Shown here: piece by piece, positions 53,298 through 62,692 of the stretch
How the letters are laid out: every line of letters starts with the position of its first letter
Position numbering within the stretch: position 1 is the first letter of the stretch
Assembly (NCBI GenBank): GCA_002294045.1
Contig: DBEP01000002.1
Location: 68,858-132,857 of the forward strand
Length of the DNA: 64,000 nt
Origin: Lachnoclostridium sp. UBA903
Lineage (GTDB): Bacteria > Bacillota > Clostridia > Lachnospirales > Lachnospiraceae
Direction of reading: 5' to 3'
Program-made: the position numbers and the translations under genes
Notes under the pieces: model-generated
Told to the model about the DNA's origin: nothing
Databases searched by the model: none
The model's input: the letters and a program-made list of their open reading frames with translations, nothing else

Positions 53298-55004
53298 ATG
53301 AAAAAGCCAATCGTTGAATTCAAAGATTTTGGATTTCAATATAAATCCCAGACCCAAGCTACCTTGCATCAGATTAATCTTACCATTTACCGGGGTGAAA
53401 AAATTTTGCTTTTAGGACCCAGTGGAAGCGGAAAATCGACCCTGATTAATTGTATTAACGGTTTAAATCCTTTTTCCTATGAAGGGACCGTCACCGGTTC
53501 CTGTAAAATTGCTGGCATTGAATCAAAAGATGCCAGCATTTTTGCATTAAGCAGGGTGGTGGGAACCGTTCTGCAGGATTCCGACGCTCAATTTGTAGGC
53601 CTGTCGGTAGGGGAAGATATTGCTTTTGCCCTGGAAAATGACAGTGTGTCCCGCAGGGAAATGATTCCCAAGGTACAAAAAGCAAGTGAAATTGTTAGAA
53701 TGGAGGAGTATCTTCTCCATGTCCCCTATGAATTGTCGGGAGGGCAGAAACAGAAGGTTGCCCTGGCAGGGGTAATTCATGACAATGTGGACCTGCTTAT
53801 TTTTGATGAACCTTTAGCTGCCCTGGACCCTAAGATGGGTATGTATGCCGTGGATTTAATAGACCGTATTCATAGGGAGCGGAATAAGACCGTCTTAATT
53901 ATTGAACACCGGCTGGAGGATGTACTTTACCGTCCTGTAGACCGGATTGTTCTGATGAATGAAGGCAGGATTGTTTTTGACGGGGTACCGGACCGGCTGC
54001 TGGCCTCCGGCTTGCTGCCCGAATACGGGATACGGGAGCCTCTCTATATTATGGCTATGAAGTATGCGGGCTGTGAGTGGAAGGAAGAACAGAATCTGTC
54101 CGATATATTTACAATGAACATGGAACCTTTTAAAGACAGGCTGATAAAACAGCAGAAGCCGGAATGGAAAAAATACGTCCCCGGTTCCGGCAATGAAATC
54201 CTTAAGGCGGAAAATGTTTTTTACTCCTATGGAGAGAATGAGGTATTAAGGGATATATCATTTACCATAAAAAAGGGTGAAAAGGTTGCTTTCATAGGGA
54301 AAAACGGTGCCGGCAAAAGCACCATGGCAAAACTTATCTGCGGAATTATCAGACCCTCTAAAGGGAAAATTTACATTATGCAAAAGGATTACCTTAAGCT
54401 TTCCATCAAGGAAATCGGAGAAAAAATCGGCTATGTTATGCAGAATCCTAACCAAATGATTGTAAAAAACATTATCAGAGAGGAAGTGGAGCTGGCACTT
54501 GCCCTGCGGGGCAAAAGCAGGATGGAAATTGACGAAGCAGTAAAGAAAACCCTTAAAATGTGCGGACTGTACGGGATGAGGAATTGGCCCGTATCGGCGG
54601 TCAGCTACGGACAGAGAAAGAGAATCACTATTGCTTCCATTCTGGTACTGCACCCGGAAGTCATTATCCTGGATGAACCGACGGCCGGGCAGGATTATTT
54701 CCACTATACGGAAATCATGGACTTTTTAGATGAGTTAAATAAAGAGTACGGTATTACTATTATATTTATTACCCACGATATGCATCTGGCCATCCAGTAT
54801 ACGGACCGGGCGGTGGTATTTGCGGAAGGTGAGCTGGTTGCGGATGCTTCCGTCTATAAGGTGTTATCGGATAATGAGATAATAGAGAAAGCCAATCTTA
54901 AGCAAACTTCCCTCTATACCATGGCAAAACGTCTGGGATTGCATCCGGAAAAGTTTATTGAACATTTTATAGCATGTGAGAGGATGGGGAAAGAACATGA
55001 ATAA
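53298..55004 (+). CDS. ECF transporter duplicated ATPase
   Basis: A 568-residue protein with two ABC domains in tandem. Domain 1: Walker A LLGPSGSGKSTL (about residue 38), signature ELSGGQKQKVALAG, Walker B LLIFDEPLAALD. Domain 2 from about residue 295: Walker A FIGKNGAGKSTM, signature AVSYGQRKRITIAS (LSGGQ replaced by VSYGQ), Walker B VIILDEPTAGQD. It replaces the usual EcfA/EcfA' pair. Starts 10 bases after the S component; no strong ribosome site, suggesting coupling. Confidence 0.92.
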   Translation: MKKPIVEFKDFGFQYKSQTQATLHQINLTIYRGEKILLLGPSGSGKSTLINCINGLNPFSYEGTVTGSCKIAGIESKDASIFALSRVVGTVLQDSDAQFVGLSVGEDIAFALENDSVSRREMIPKVQKASEIVRMEEYLLHVPYELSGGQKQKVALAGVIHDNVDLLIFDEPLAALDPKMGMYAVDLIDRIHRERNKTVLIIEHRLEDVLYRPVDRIVLMNEGRIVFDGVPDRLLASGLLPEYGIREPLYIMAMKYAGCEWKEEQNLSDIFTMNMEPFKDRLIKQQKPEWKKYVPGSGNEILKAENVFYSYGENEVLRDISFTIKKGEKVAFIGKNGAGKSTMAKLICGIIRPSKGKIYIMQKDYLKLSIKEIGEKIGYVMQNPNQMIVKNIIREEVELALALRGKSRMEIDEAVKKTLKMCGLYGMRNWPVSAVSYGQRKRITIASILVLHPEVIILDEPTAGQDYFHYTEIMDFLDELNKEYGITIIFITHDMHLAIQYTDRAVVFAEGELVADASVYKVLSDNEIIEKANLKQTSLYTMAKRLGLHPEKFIEHFIACERMGKEHE

Positions 55005-55851
55005 CAGGCTGCTGATTAACCTTGTACCGGGCAATACCCGGCTTCATAAATTAACCGGAAAAACCAAAGTACGTACTTTCATCCTGCTTATGGTCTATAT
55101 TATTATGTCCTTTGATATCCGCTTATTGCTTCCGTTATTTCTTATCAGCCTCATCGGCCTGATGTCCTTAAAGCCTGATTGGAAGACTCTGAAATACTTC
55201 TTTATCATAGCCTTAACCATGAATTTCCTGAATGTCGTATTATACTGGCTGGTAAAGCCTTACTGCGGAAGTAACTGGTGCGGCGGCGGCAACACAGTTC
55301 TGGTCCGGTTTACGGAACATTATTTTATTTCCGCCGAAAGTATCTGGTATCTGTCCATCCGGTTTTTTAAGATGATGACGTCTTTTGTGGTATCCATGAC
55401 GTTTATTTTATCCGTCACACCTTCGGAGCTGGCTGCAGGTCTTTATTCCGTAAAGATTCCTTATAAAATCTGTACCGTATTCTCCATTGCTTTCCGTTAT
55501 ATTCCCGATATAGGCAGGGATTTTGAAAATATCAAGGTAGCCATGCAGGTGAGGGGAATTGAACTGGACCCCAAAAAGGCCTCCCTTATGACCCGCTTAA
55601 AGCAGAATGTATTAATCCTTGTACCGCTAATCATCACCTCCTTCGACAGGGTTGGAAATATTGCCAACGCCATGGATTTAAGAGGTTACGGCAAGGGCAG
55701 GACCAGGACTTATTACAGCGAAAGGGAAGAACAAAAGGCAGACCGATTTATGAAAGTGATAGATTGTCTGCTTCTGTTATTCTGCATTTACTGGATAGTT
55801 GCCGGCAGCGTTGTACCTCAGCCTTCCAAGATGTGGTATCCCTTTTTATAA
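54997..55851 (+). CDS. ECF transporter T component
   Basis: A 284-residue EcfT subunit with several membrane helices and the two coupling motifs MQVRGIELDPKK and MDLRGYGKGRTRT that insert into the ATPase grooves. The start at 54997 (MNNRLLINLVPGN) is chosen because the family begins like this; it overlaps the ATPase gene by 8 bases and has GGGGAAAG upstream. Completes the S-AA-T operon. Confidence 0.9.
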   Translation: MNNRLLINLVPGNTRLHKLTGKTKVRTFILLMVYIIMSFDIRLLLPLFLISLIGLMSLKPDWKTLKYFFIIALTMNFLNVVLYWLVKPYCGSNWCGGGNTVLVRFTEHYFISAESIWYLSIRFFKMMTSFVVSMTFILSVTPSELAAGLYSVKIPYKICTVFSIAFRYIPDIGRDFENIKVAMQVRGIELDPKKASLMTRLKQNVLILVPLIITSFDRVGNIANAMDLRGYGKGRTRTYYSEREEQKADRFMKVIDCLLLLFCIYWIVAGSVVPQPSKMWYPFL

Positions 55852-56245
55852 ATCCATATCAGGAAAAAGTACCCTTTGTCAAATTCTTTGGATATGTGGG
55901 GAAGGGAGAAACGGTGGATATTGTAAAATTGTAATTATTGCTATATCAAAACATATGTTGTATAATCTAAAAAATAGTGGAGACATATAAATTTTTAAGT
56001 GAATGATTTATGGGGAAATAACACAACGAAAAGCAACCATAATATAATAAATCGGATAATGAAGAAAATGGCACACAAATATTAATTGACAGATAAAGGT
56101 TTCGGTAGTAAAATAACTTCAATTAATCATACTAAATCTATAGGAATATATGAATGAGGTGATTCGATAAAAAGCAGCAGAACCGATATATAAGTTTTTT
56201 GACCCAAACTAAGAATCTATAAGCAAAAAGGGAAGGATGATAAGT
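55852..56245. other. Intergenic region between ECF and peptide transporter operons
   Basis: No gene assigned. Just after ecfT one frame reads VPFVKFFGYVGKGETVDIVKL in two pieces (VPFVKFFGYVG and KGETVDIVKL) and stops at about 55933. It looks protein-like and may be a relic of an unrecognised gene end. The remainder to 56245 is AT-rich and probably holds the promoter of the peptide transporter operon; no clean box was found. Confidence 0.3.
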
Positions 56246-57925
56246 ATGAAACGATGGAAATGGAAGAAGATTACCGCACTTTTTATGGCACTGTTTATGC
56301 TGCTGTCACTTACGGCATGTGGAGGAAAAACGGAAACCGGTAATAAGGATACCTCTGAAACCGGCGGGAATAATACCAATACGGCCGGTGAGGGAAATAC
56401 CGCCGCACCGGAAAAGAAAATAGTAAACATCGGGATGACGGATACCTTAACCAGTATCAACCCCTTATTAATGGATGCCACGGAAATCCTTAAGTATTCA
56501 ACCTCACTGGAATTCCTGCCACTTGTGGAGCTAAACAGCGACCTGGAGTTTGAAGGAATGCTGGCAACCTCCATAACAACGGAAGATAACATTCATTTTA
56601 CCGTTAATATTGACGAGAATGCGGTTTGGTCGGACGGAGAGCCGGTGACGGCTGACGACGTGGTATTTACGGTTTTAAAACTGGCAAGTCCTACACTGGC
56701 CAATGTCAGTATGGCACTATATGCCTTTGAAGGTGTTGGAGATGACGGATTTACAGAGGAAGGCGCTGCGGAAATTTCCGGCGTGAAAGCCATTGATGGA
56801 AAAACGGTTGAATTTACCACCAAATACGAAATGGCTCTGACTACTTTTGAGAATACTTACGGACGCTATATCCTGACGGTTCCCAAGCATATATTAAAGG
56901 ATGTGCCGGATGAAGAGCTGGCAGCCTATGACTGGTTCAATGCACCTACGGTTGTAAGCGGTCCGTATCGGGTAACGGATGTGGATCTTCAGCATTACGT
57001 ATCCTATACGGCCAATGAAAATTACTGGAAAGGCGCACCGAAGATTAATAAACTGAATATTAAAATCCTGCCGGCCGCCCAGCTGCTTACCAGCCTCCAG
57101 TCCGGCGAGATAGATTTCGTACAGCAGACAACGGGCAATATCCTTCAGGAAGACTACGCAGGTGTGGAAGCCCTTGACAATGTTACCGTCAACTATGGTT
57201 CTCCGGTTACGAACCAGTCCATATTTTTTAATACGGACAGCGTATCGGACGTAAGAATCCGGCAGGCCGTTTTATACGGATTTGACCGTGAATCCATTTT
57301 AAGCGGATTGCTGAACGGGAAAGGTGAAATCGTTGACGGATTTTTATCCAGCGCAGGACCTTTTTATGATTCCGGCTTAACGCCGACAGCCTATGATCCG
57401 GAAAAAGCCAAAGCTTTGGTAAAGGAAGCGGAAAGTGACGGCTGGGATTCTTCCAGGGTATTAAATTTCTATGTAAACAGCGGAGATACCACATTTACCC
57501 AGGCGGCTGATTATATAACCGCCCAGCTTGCGGAAATCGGCATCAAGGTTCAGGTTAATACCGTGGATCTGGCAAGTCTTATGTCCACGGCGGGCAATAA
57601 AGGTTTTGATATTATGGCGGTTCAGTATACCTATGCGCCGGTGGACCCTTATCCGGATGTCAGCTGGCTTCTGTCTGCAGACGGGTGGACCGGGTTTGCC
57701 GATGAGCAGGTTGCGGAAGCACTGGCTGCTACCCAGACTACCAGTGATGTTGCAGAAATCAGGGAACAGTACCTGACAATAGATACAATCGTACAGAAAG
57801 AAGTTCCGATGATTTCCGCTTATGTCATCAGTGCATTGGGTGCGGTAAATAAACGTTTGGTAAATGCTACGCCGGATGTCTACGGGTCCTTTATTAATAT
57901 TCAGGAGTGGGATGTGACGGAATGA
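56246..57925 (+). CDS. Peptide ABC transporter substrate-binding lipoprotein (family 5)
   Basis: A 559-residue DppA/OppA-type lipoprotein: signal MKRWKWKKITALFMALFMLLSLTAC with acylated Cys at residue 25 (given as MKRWKWKKITAL and FMALFMLLSLTAC), a Gly/Asn/Thr linker, then NIGMTDTLTSINPLLMDATE and DENAVWSDGEPVTADDVVF, the family 5 hallmark. GGAAGG lies 9 bases before the ATG at 56246; the ATG at 56237 is too close to it. The stop overlaps the start of the ATPase gene (ATGA). Confidence 0.93.
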   Translation: MKRWKWKKITALFMALFMLLSLTACGGKTETGNKDTSETGGNNTNTAGEGNTAAPEKKIVNIGMTDTLTSINPLLMDATEILKYSTSLEFLPLVELNSDLEFEGMLATSITTEDNIHFTVNIDENAVWSDGEPVTADDVVFTVLKLASPTLANVSMALYAFEGVGDDGFTEEGAAEISGVKAIDGKTVEFTTKYEMALTTFENTYGRYILTVPKHILKDVPDEELAAYDWFNAPTVVSGPYRVTDVDLQHYVSYTANENYWKGAPKINKLNIKILPAAQLLTSLQSGEIDFVQQTTGNILQEDYAGVEALDNVTVNYGSPVTNQSIFFNTDSVSDVRIRQAVLYGFDRESILSGLLNGKGEIVDGFLSSAGPFYDSGLTPTAYDPEKAKALVKEAESDGWDSSRVLNFYVNSGDTTFTQAADYITAQLAEIGIKVQVNTVDLASLMSTAGNKGFDIMAVQYTYAPVDPYPDVSWLLSADGWTGFADEQVAEALAATQTTSDVAEIREQYLTIDTIVQKEVPMISAYVISALGAVNKRLVNATPDVYGSFINIQEWDVTE

Positions 57926-58956
57926 AGCCTTTACTGGAGGTAAAAGATTTAGAGGTGGCATTTTTAACGGATAAGAGGGAAATTACCTATATTGATAAGG
58001 TAAGCTTTTATGTTAACCCGGGAGAAATTCTCTGCATTGTAGGGGAATCCGGTTCCGGAAAAAGCGTTACCTCTCTTTCGATAATGGGGCTGCTGGGAAA
58101 GAATGGGAAAATTGCCGGAGGGACCGTAATGTTTGCCGGGGAGAACCTGCCCGCAAAAACGGAAAAAGAGATGGATAAAATACGGGGCAATGAATTAACC
58201 ATGATATTCCAGGATGCCCTGACCAGCTTAAATCCGGTTTTTACCGTGGGAACACAGTTAACGGAAACCATGGTAACCCACCTGAAAGTAGATAAAAAAG
58301 AGGCAGGGATGCGGGCAATGGGCCTGCTTAATAAAGTGGGCCTGCCGGACCCGGCCGCTGTTATGAAAAAATATCCCCATACCCTGTCAGGAGGCATGCG
58401 GCAGCGGGTCATGATTGCCATGGCCTTAGCCTGCAATCCCAGGCTTTTAATTGCCGACGAGCCGACAACCGCCCTGGATGTTACCATTCAGGCCCAGATT
58501 ATGGAACTGCTGAGGAAGCTGAACAAGGAAATGGGTATGTCCATTATACTGATTACCCATGATATGGGCCTGGTGGCGGAAATGGCAGACCGGGTACTGG
58601 TTATGTACGCAGGGCAGATTGTGGAAGAGGCAAAGGCTGCCAGCCTGTTTAAAAAACCGGAGCATCCTTATACCCGGGCGCTTTTGGAATCCATTCCAAG
58701 TATCCGGGATGATAAAAGCCGGGAGCTTATCCCGATTAAAGGGACGGTTCCGGAACAGTATTATGAGATAAATGGATGCCGCTTTGCCAACCGCTGCCTT
58801 TATGTCCGTCCGGATTGCAGCCGGGAACAGAAATTAATCGAATCGGACGAGGGGCATTTTAAACGCTGCTGGAGGACGGATATTATCAGGTATCCTTTCG
58901 GCTTTACAGGGGAAGAACAGGCTAAACAGGAGGAATTAACAGGTGGAAAGGGATAA
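57922..58956 (+). CDS. Peptide ABC transporter ATPase (DppD/OppD type)
   Basis: A 344-residue ATPase. Walker A GESGSGKSVTSLS, signature TLSGGMRQRVMIAMAL, Walker B LLIADEPTTALDVT. The C-terminal oligopeptide domain has the cysteine cluster NGCRFANRCLYVRPDC typical of DppD/OppD. The start at 57922 overlaps the binding-protein stop by four bases. Its 3' end overlaps the next gene by 14 bases. Confidence 0.94.
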   Translation: MKPLLEVKDLEVAFLTDKREITYIDKVSFYVNPGEILCIVGESGSGKSVTSLSIMGLLGKNGKIAGGTVMFAGENLPAKTEKEMDKIRGNELTMIFQDALTSLNPVFTVGTQLTETMVTHLKVDKKEAGMRAMGLLNKVGLPDPAAVMKKYPHTLSGGMRQRVMIAMALACNPRLLIADEPTTALDVTIQAQIMELLRKLNKEMGMSIILITHDMGLVAEMADRVLVMYAGQIVEEAKAASLFKKPEHPYTRALLESIPSIRDDKSRELIPIKGTVPEQYYEINGCRFANRCLYVRPDCSREQKLIESDEGHFKRCWRTDIIRYPFGFTGEEQAKQEELTGGKG

Positions 58957-59953
58957 AGTACCTCTGATAGAAATAAAAGGGCTAAAAAAATACTATCCCG
59001 TAATGGGCGGCATTATTCCTCATGCCATAGGAAAAATTCATGCCGTGGATGGTGTGGATTTGATTATTTATACTGGGGAAACCCTTGGCCTGGTAGGAGA
59101 ATCCGGCTGCGGAAAGTCTACCGTCGGCCGTCAGCTTGCGGCACTGGAAAAGCCTACGGACGGGCAGGTTATATATGACGGATACCGGTTAAATGCCATG
59201 CCGCCCAGGGAAATGAAAAAAATCCGTACCCAGATTCAGATGGTTTTCCAGGATCCTTATTCTTCCTTAAATCCAAGAAAAAAGATATTTGATATTATTT
59301 CGGCCCCCATGCTGTATCATGGCATCTGTACCAGGCGTACGGCCCAAAGCCAGGTGGACCGCTTACTGGACCTTGTGGGGCTGCCCAAAGCCAGTAAGGA
59401 ACGGTTTCCCCATGAATTCTCGGGAGGCCAGAGGCAGCGGATAGGGATTGCAAGGGCATTGTCCTTAAATCCCCGGCTGATTATCTGCGATGAACCGGTG
59501 AGTGCCCTGGATGTGTCCATTCAGGCCCAGATACTGAATCTGCTTAAGAGCCTTCAGGCAGAATTAAACCTGACCTATCTTTTTATCGGCCATGGCCTGG
59601 ATGCCGTGAATTATATCAGCAGCCGTATTGCGGTTATGTATCTGGGTAAAATAATGGAAATTGCAGAAGCCAAAGAACTGTTTGCCAATCCGCTGCATCC
59701 TTATACGAAAGCGTTATGCAATGCCGCTCCCATACCGGACCCGGAGGAACGGGGCAGAGAGAGGAGCATTTTACAGGGAGAGATTCCTTCCGGTGCGGCC
59801 GTACCTTCCGGCTGCCGGTTCCACCCCCGTTGTCCCTATGCCCAGGAGGCCTGCAGGATAACGGAACCCGTACTGGAACCTGTTGGTCCGGGAAGCACCC
59901 GCATGGCGGCATGTCCGGTTATTCTCAAGGGCTTATCCGGGAAGGAGGCTTAA
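58943..59953 (+). CDS. Peptide ABC transporter ATPase (DppF/OppF type)
   Basis: A 336-residue ATPase starting with GTG at 58943, with AGGAGGA (58928-58934) 8 bases upstream. Walker A GESGCGKSTVGRQ, signature EFSGGQRQRIGIARAL, Walker B LIICDEPVSALDVS. C-terminal Cys cluster GCRFHPRCPYAQEAC. Pairs with the DppD-type subunit. Confidence 0.94.
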   Translation: MERDKVPLIEIKGLKKYYPVMGGIIPHAIGKIHAVDGVDLIIYTGETLGLVGESGCGKSTVGRQLAALEKPTDGQVIYDGYRLNAMPPREMKKIRTQIQMVFQDPYSSLNPRKKIFDIISAPMLYHGICTRRTAQSQVDRLLDLVGLPKASKERFPHEFSGGQRQRIGIARALSLNPRLIICDEPVSALDVSIQAQILNLLKSLQAELNLTYLFIGHGLDAVNYISSRIAVMYLGKIMEIAEAKELFANPLHPYTKALCNAAPIPDPEERGRERSILQGEIPSGAAVPSGCRFHPRCPYAQEACRITEPVLEPVGPGSTRMAACPVILKGLSGKEA

Positions 59954-59954
59954 G

Positions 59955-60899
59955 ATGCTTAAATATATTATAAGGCGTATTCTTATTGCAATCCCCGTAT
60001 TACTGGGAATTACCATCATAGATTATTTTATAATGAGTCTTGCAGGAAGCCCTCTGGAAATGGTGCAGGGTGCCCGTATTTCAAAGGAGGCACTGGAGGT
60101 AAAGAAAATTGCCTTAGGTCTGGACCAGCCGGTTTACATACAATATTTTACCTGGCTGAAAGAACTCCTCCGGGGGAATTTAGGATATTCCATTAAAAAT
60201 TACCAGCCGGTGAGCCAGATGATTGGAAATTATATCGGTCCCACCCTTTTACTCATGTCCGCGTCGCTATTTGTCAGCATGGTAATAGCGGTACCGGCAG
60301 GTATTTACAGTGCCGTGCGCCGGTATTCCCCGGGAGATTATTCGGTGGTGACCCTGTCCTTTCTGGGAAGCAGCATACCGGGATTTTTTCTTTCCCTGAT
60401 TTTAATTTATGTCTTTACCATTAAGCTGGGCTGGCTGCCGTCCAGCGGAATGTCAACCCTGGGAGCGGAAAGAAGTGCGGGGGATGTCATAAAGCATATG
60501 ATAATGCCGGTGACCGTTCTGGCCACCTCTATGGCCGGTACCAATATCCGTTATATCCGAAGTTCCATGCTGGAAATTTTGCAGAAGGATTATCTGCGTA
60601 CGGCAAAGGCAAAGGGAATCGGACGTTTTCTGGTTATTAACAAGCATGCTTTAAGAAATGCGTTGCTGCCCATTGTCACCGTATTTGGCATGCAGATACC
60701 GGTCCTTTTCGGAGGTGCCATTATTGTTGAACAGATTTTCAGCTGGCCGGGTCTGGGACTTATGACCATGAGTGCAATTATCAACCGGGATTACCCAGTC
60801 ATCATGGGGGTATGCCTGATGTCGGCTGTTGTGGTAATGGCTGCCAACCTGCTAACCGACATATTATATGCGGTTGTAGATCCAACCATAAAATATTAA
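59955..60899 (+). CDS. Peptide ABC transporter permease (DppB type)
   Basis: A 314-residue permease. N-terminal MLKYIIRRILIAIPVLLGIT is the DppB hallmark; the EAA-like loop is near RTAKAKGIGRFLVINKHALR. The start at 59955 has AAGGAGG 5 bases upstream; the longer frame to 59883 overlaps the ATPase gene and is unlikely. Confidence 0.94.
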   Translation: MLKYIIRRILIAIPVLLGITIIDYFIMSLAGSPLEMVQGARISKEALEVKKIALGLDQPVYIQYFTWLKELLRGNLGYSIKNYQPVSQMIGNYIGPTLLLMSASLFVSMVIAVPAGIYSAVRRYSPGDYSVVTLSFLGSSIPGFFLSLILIYVFTIKLGWLPSSGMSTLGAERSAGDVIKHMIMPVTVLATSMAGTNIRYIRSSMLEILQKDYLRTAKAKGIGRFLVINKHALRNALLPIVTVFGMQIPVLFGGAIIVEQIFSWPGLGLMTMSAIINRDYPVIMGVCLMSAVVVMAANLLTDILYAVVDPTIKY

Positions 60900-60963
60900 T
60901 ATAAGCCGGTGCTAACTTGCTTTATGTTCACAGGAAGAAAGTTTGACTAAAAAGAGGTTAGTG

Positions 60964-61072
60964 TGAAATAAAAGACATTTCACACTTATTATTAGACAAC
61001 GACATCCAAAAAGCAGATGTCTTATGTCGGCAGTATCGCAAGCAAACTTGCAATATGCAATGGGGGTTATTT
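60964..61072 (+). promoter_or_regulatory. Multi-hairpin region between dppB-type and dppC-type genes
   Basis: A 173-base gap inside the transporter operon. Hairpins: AGTGTGAAAT/ATTTCACACT (about 60960-60986); CGACAT (61000-61005) with ATGTCG (61024-61029); and GCAAG-CAAA-CTTGC (61038-61051) with TAT/ATA flanks. GGCAG directly before the last hairpin and TGGGGG after it recall the layouts at 14765 and 19215. Confidence 0.5.
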
Positions 61073-61948
61073 ATGAAGAAACAGAAAAAAAGTTACGGGG
61101 ACGGAGAATCGAAAAGCGGCAGCAGGGTAATGAAACGGTTTATGAGGCATAAACTGGCCGTAGCAAGCCTGGTTTTTTTAACGGTGGTTATAGTCTGTGC
61201 TCTGCTGGCTCCTATCCTGGCTCCCTATGACCCGAATAAAATAGTCGGCGGTTTCAGTGAAGCTCCTTCTGCAAAATTTCTCCTGGGAACGGATCAGGTT
61301 GGCAGGGATGTTTTAAGCAGGCTCTTTTATGCAACCAGGGTTTCCCTGTTTGTCGGACTGGCTGCAACTGCAGTTTCTACCGTGGTGGGAGTGGTATTAG
61401 GCCTTATATCCGGATATTTCGGCGGCTGGATCGATATGGTCATTATGCGCTTTACGGATATGGTTATGTCCTTTCCCTATATTCTTCTGGTTTTGGTTTC
61501 CGCCGCAATATTTAAGCCCGGATTGTGGAATATTATTTTAATACTGGGTTTTGTGGACTGGCCGGGTATTGCAAGACTGGTAAGGGGCAATGTGCTGTCC
61601 ATACGGGAAATGAATTATGTACAGGCGGATTTTGTGGCAGGCATGCCGACTCGTTTTATCCTTTTTTCAGAGATTCTTCCTAATACGGTGGCGCCCATTC
61701 TGGTTTATGCTACCTCCGTCATTGCACTTTCCATGCTGGATGAAGCGGCGCTCAGCTTTTTGGGTATGGGAATCCAGCCCCCCCAGGCAAGTCTGGGAAA
61801 TATGCTGAACGGTGCCCAGTCCCTTTCCGTCCTTACCACAAAATTATGGCTCTGGATACCTGCGGGGCTGTTGATTGTACTTCTGGTAGTCAGCATTAAT
61901 TTTATCGGAGATGCCTTAAGGGACGCTTTAGATCCTTCCGGCAGCTAA
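61073..61948 (+). CDS. Peptide ABC transporter permease (DppC type)
   Basis: A 291-residue permease. N-terminal cytoplasmic segment then MRHKLAVASLVFLTVVIVCA, the OppC-N pattern; LAPYDPNKIVGGFSEAPS and LGTDQVGRDVLSRLFYATRV are strongly conserved DppC motifs. The start at 61073 has GGGGGT 6 bases upstream. Completes the SBP-ATPase-ATPase-permease-permease set. Confidence 0.94.
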   Translation: MKKQKKSYGDGESKSGSRVMKRFMRHKLAVASLVFLTVVIVCALLAPILAPYDPNKIVGGFSEAPSAKFLLGTDQVGRDVLSRLFYATRVSLFVGLAATAVSTVVGVVLGLISGYFGGWIDMVIMRFTDMVMSFPYILLVLVSAAIFKPGLWNIILILGFVDWPGIARLVRGNVLSIREMNYVQADFVAGMPTRFILFSEILPNTVAPILVYATSVIALSMLDEAALSFLGMGIQPPQASLGNMLNGAQSLSVLTTKLWLWIPAGLLIVLLVVSINFIGDALRDALDPSGS

Positions 61949-62062
61949 AGGACAAAAAGAAATAAACAGGCATATATTAATATTAGATGACCAATGTTTA
62001 AAACTGTTTCCGGTATTTATGATAAAATATACTTCTTGGAAGTGCAGAAAGGGTGATTTGAC

Positions 62063-62686
62063 ATGAAGAATCAGTTATGTTTTCAGACATCGGAATACGA
62101 TTGCGGACCGACCACGTTAATCAATGCATTTCGGTATTTGTTTGAACGGGAAGATATTTTGCCGGAAATCATAAAAACCATATATCTGTATACGCTGGAT
62201 GAATATAACAATGAAGGAGAATACGGAAAAAGCGGTACCTCCCGGATGGCTATGCAGTTTTTATCCAACTGGTTCAATCATTTCGGAAAAACGAAAAACT
62301 TTCCTGTTTATACGGAAATACTGATGGGGGATAATGTCCGGATTAATGAAAACAGCAAAATTGTGGAATGCCTTTTACAGGGAGGGGCTGCGGTTGCACG
62401 TGTGTGGCTGGGCAACTGTGAACACTATATCCTTCTGACGGATGTTGATAATGGGTATATCTGCCTTTTTGACCCTTACGAATGGGAAAAGCCGGTTGAC
62501 GGTAATAGAATTCTGAAAGTTGACGGGTGCCCCAGGAAAATGAACCGTAAAGTTAAGATGGAGCTAATGAACGGGGATGAGGAAGGTTATTATACCCTTG
62601 GTACGATGGAAAAAAGGGAAATCATGCTGCTTTTTAATACTAAAACCAGAAGAACCCCGGATAAATCCATTGAATATTTTATTTAG
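62063..62686 (+). CDS. C39-like cysteine peptidase family protein
   Basis: A 207-residue papain-fold protein of the C39-like group. The catalytic Cys is C14 in SEYDCGPTTLINAF; the His and Asp lie in NCEHYILLTDVDNGYICLFD, with DPYEWEKP following. No signal peptide or membrane helix is seen, and there is no ABC transporter domain, so it is a stand-alone cytoplasmic enzyme or a non-bacteriocin relative. AAAGGGTG precedes the ATG. It lies 114 bases after the peptide importer; a role in peptide breakdown is possible but unproven. Confidence 0.75.
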   Translation: MKNQLCFQTSEYDCGPTTLINAFRYLFEREDILPEIIKTIYLYTLDEYNNEGEYGKSGTSRMAMQFLSNWFNHFGKTKNFPVYTEILMGDNVRINENSKIVECLLQGGAAVARVWLGNCEHYILLTDVDNGYICLFDPYEWEKPVDGNRILKVDGCPRKMNRKVKMELMNGDEEGYYTLGTMEKREIMLLFNTKTRRTPDKSIEYFI

Positions 62687-62692
62687 CCTGTA

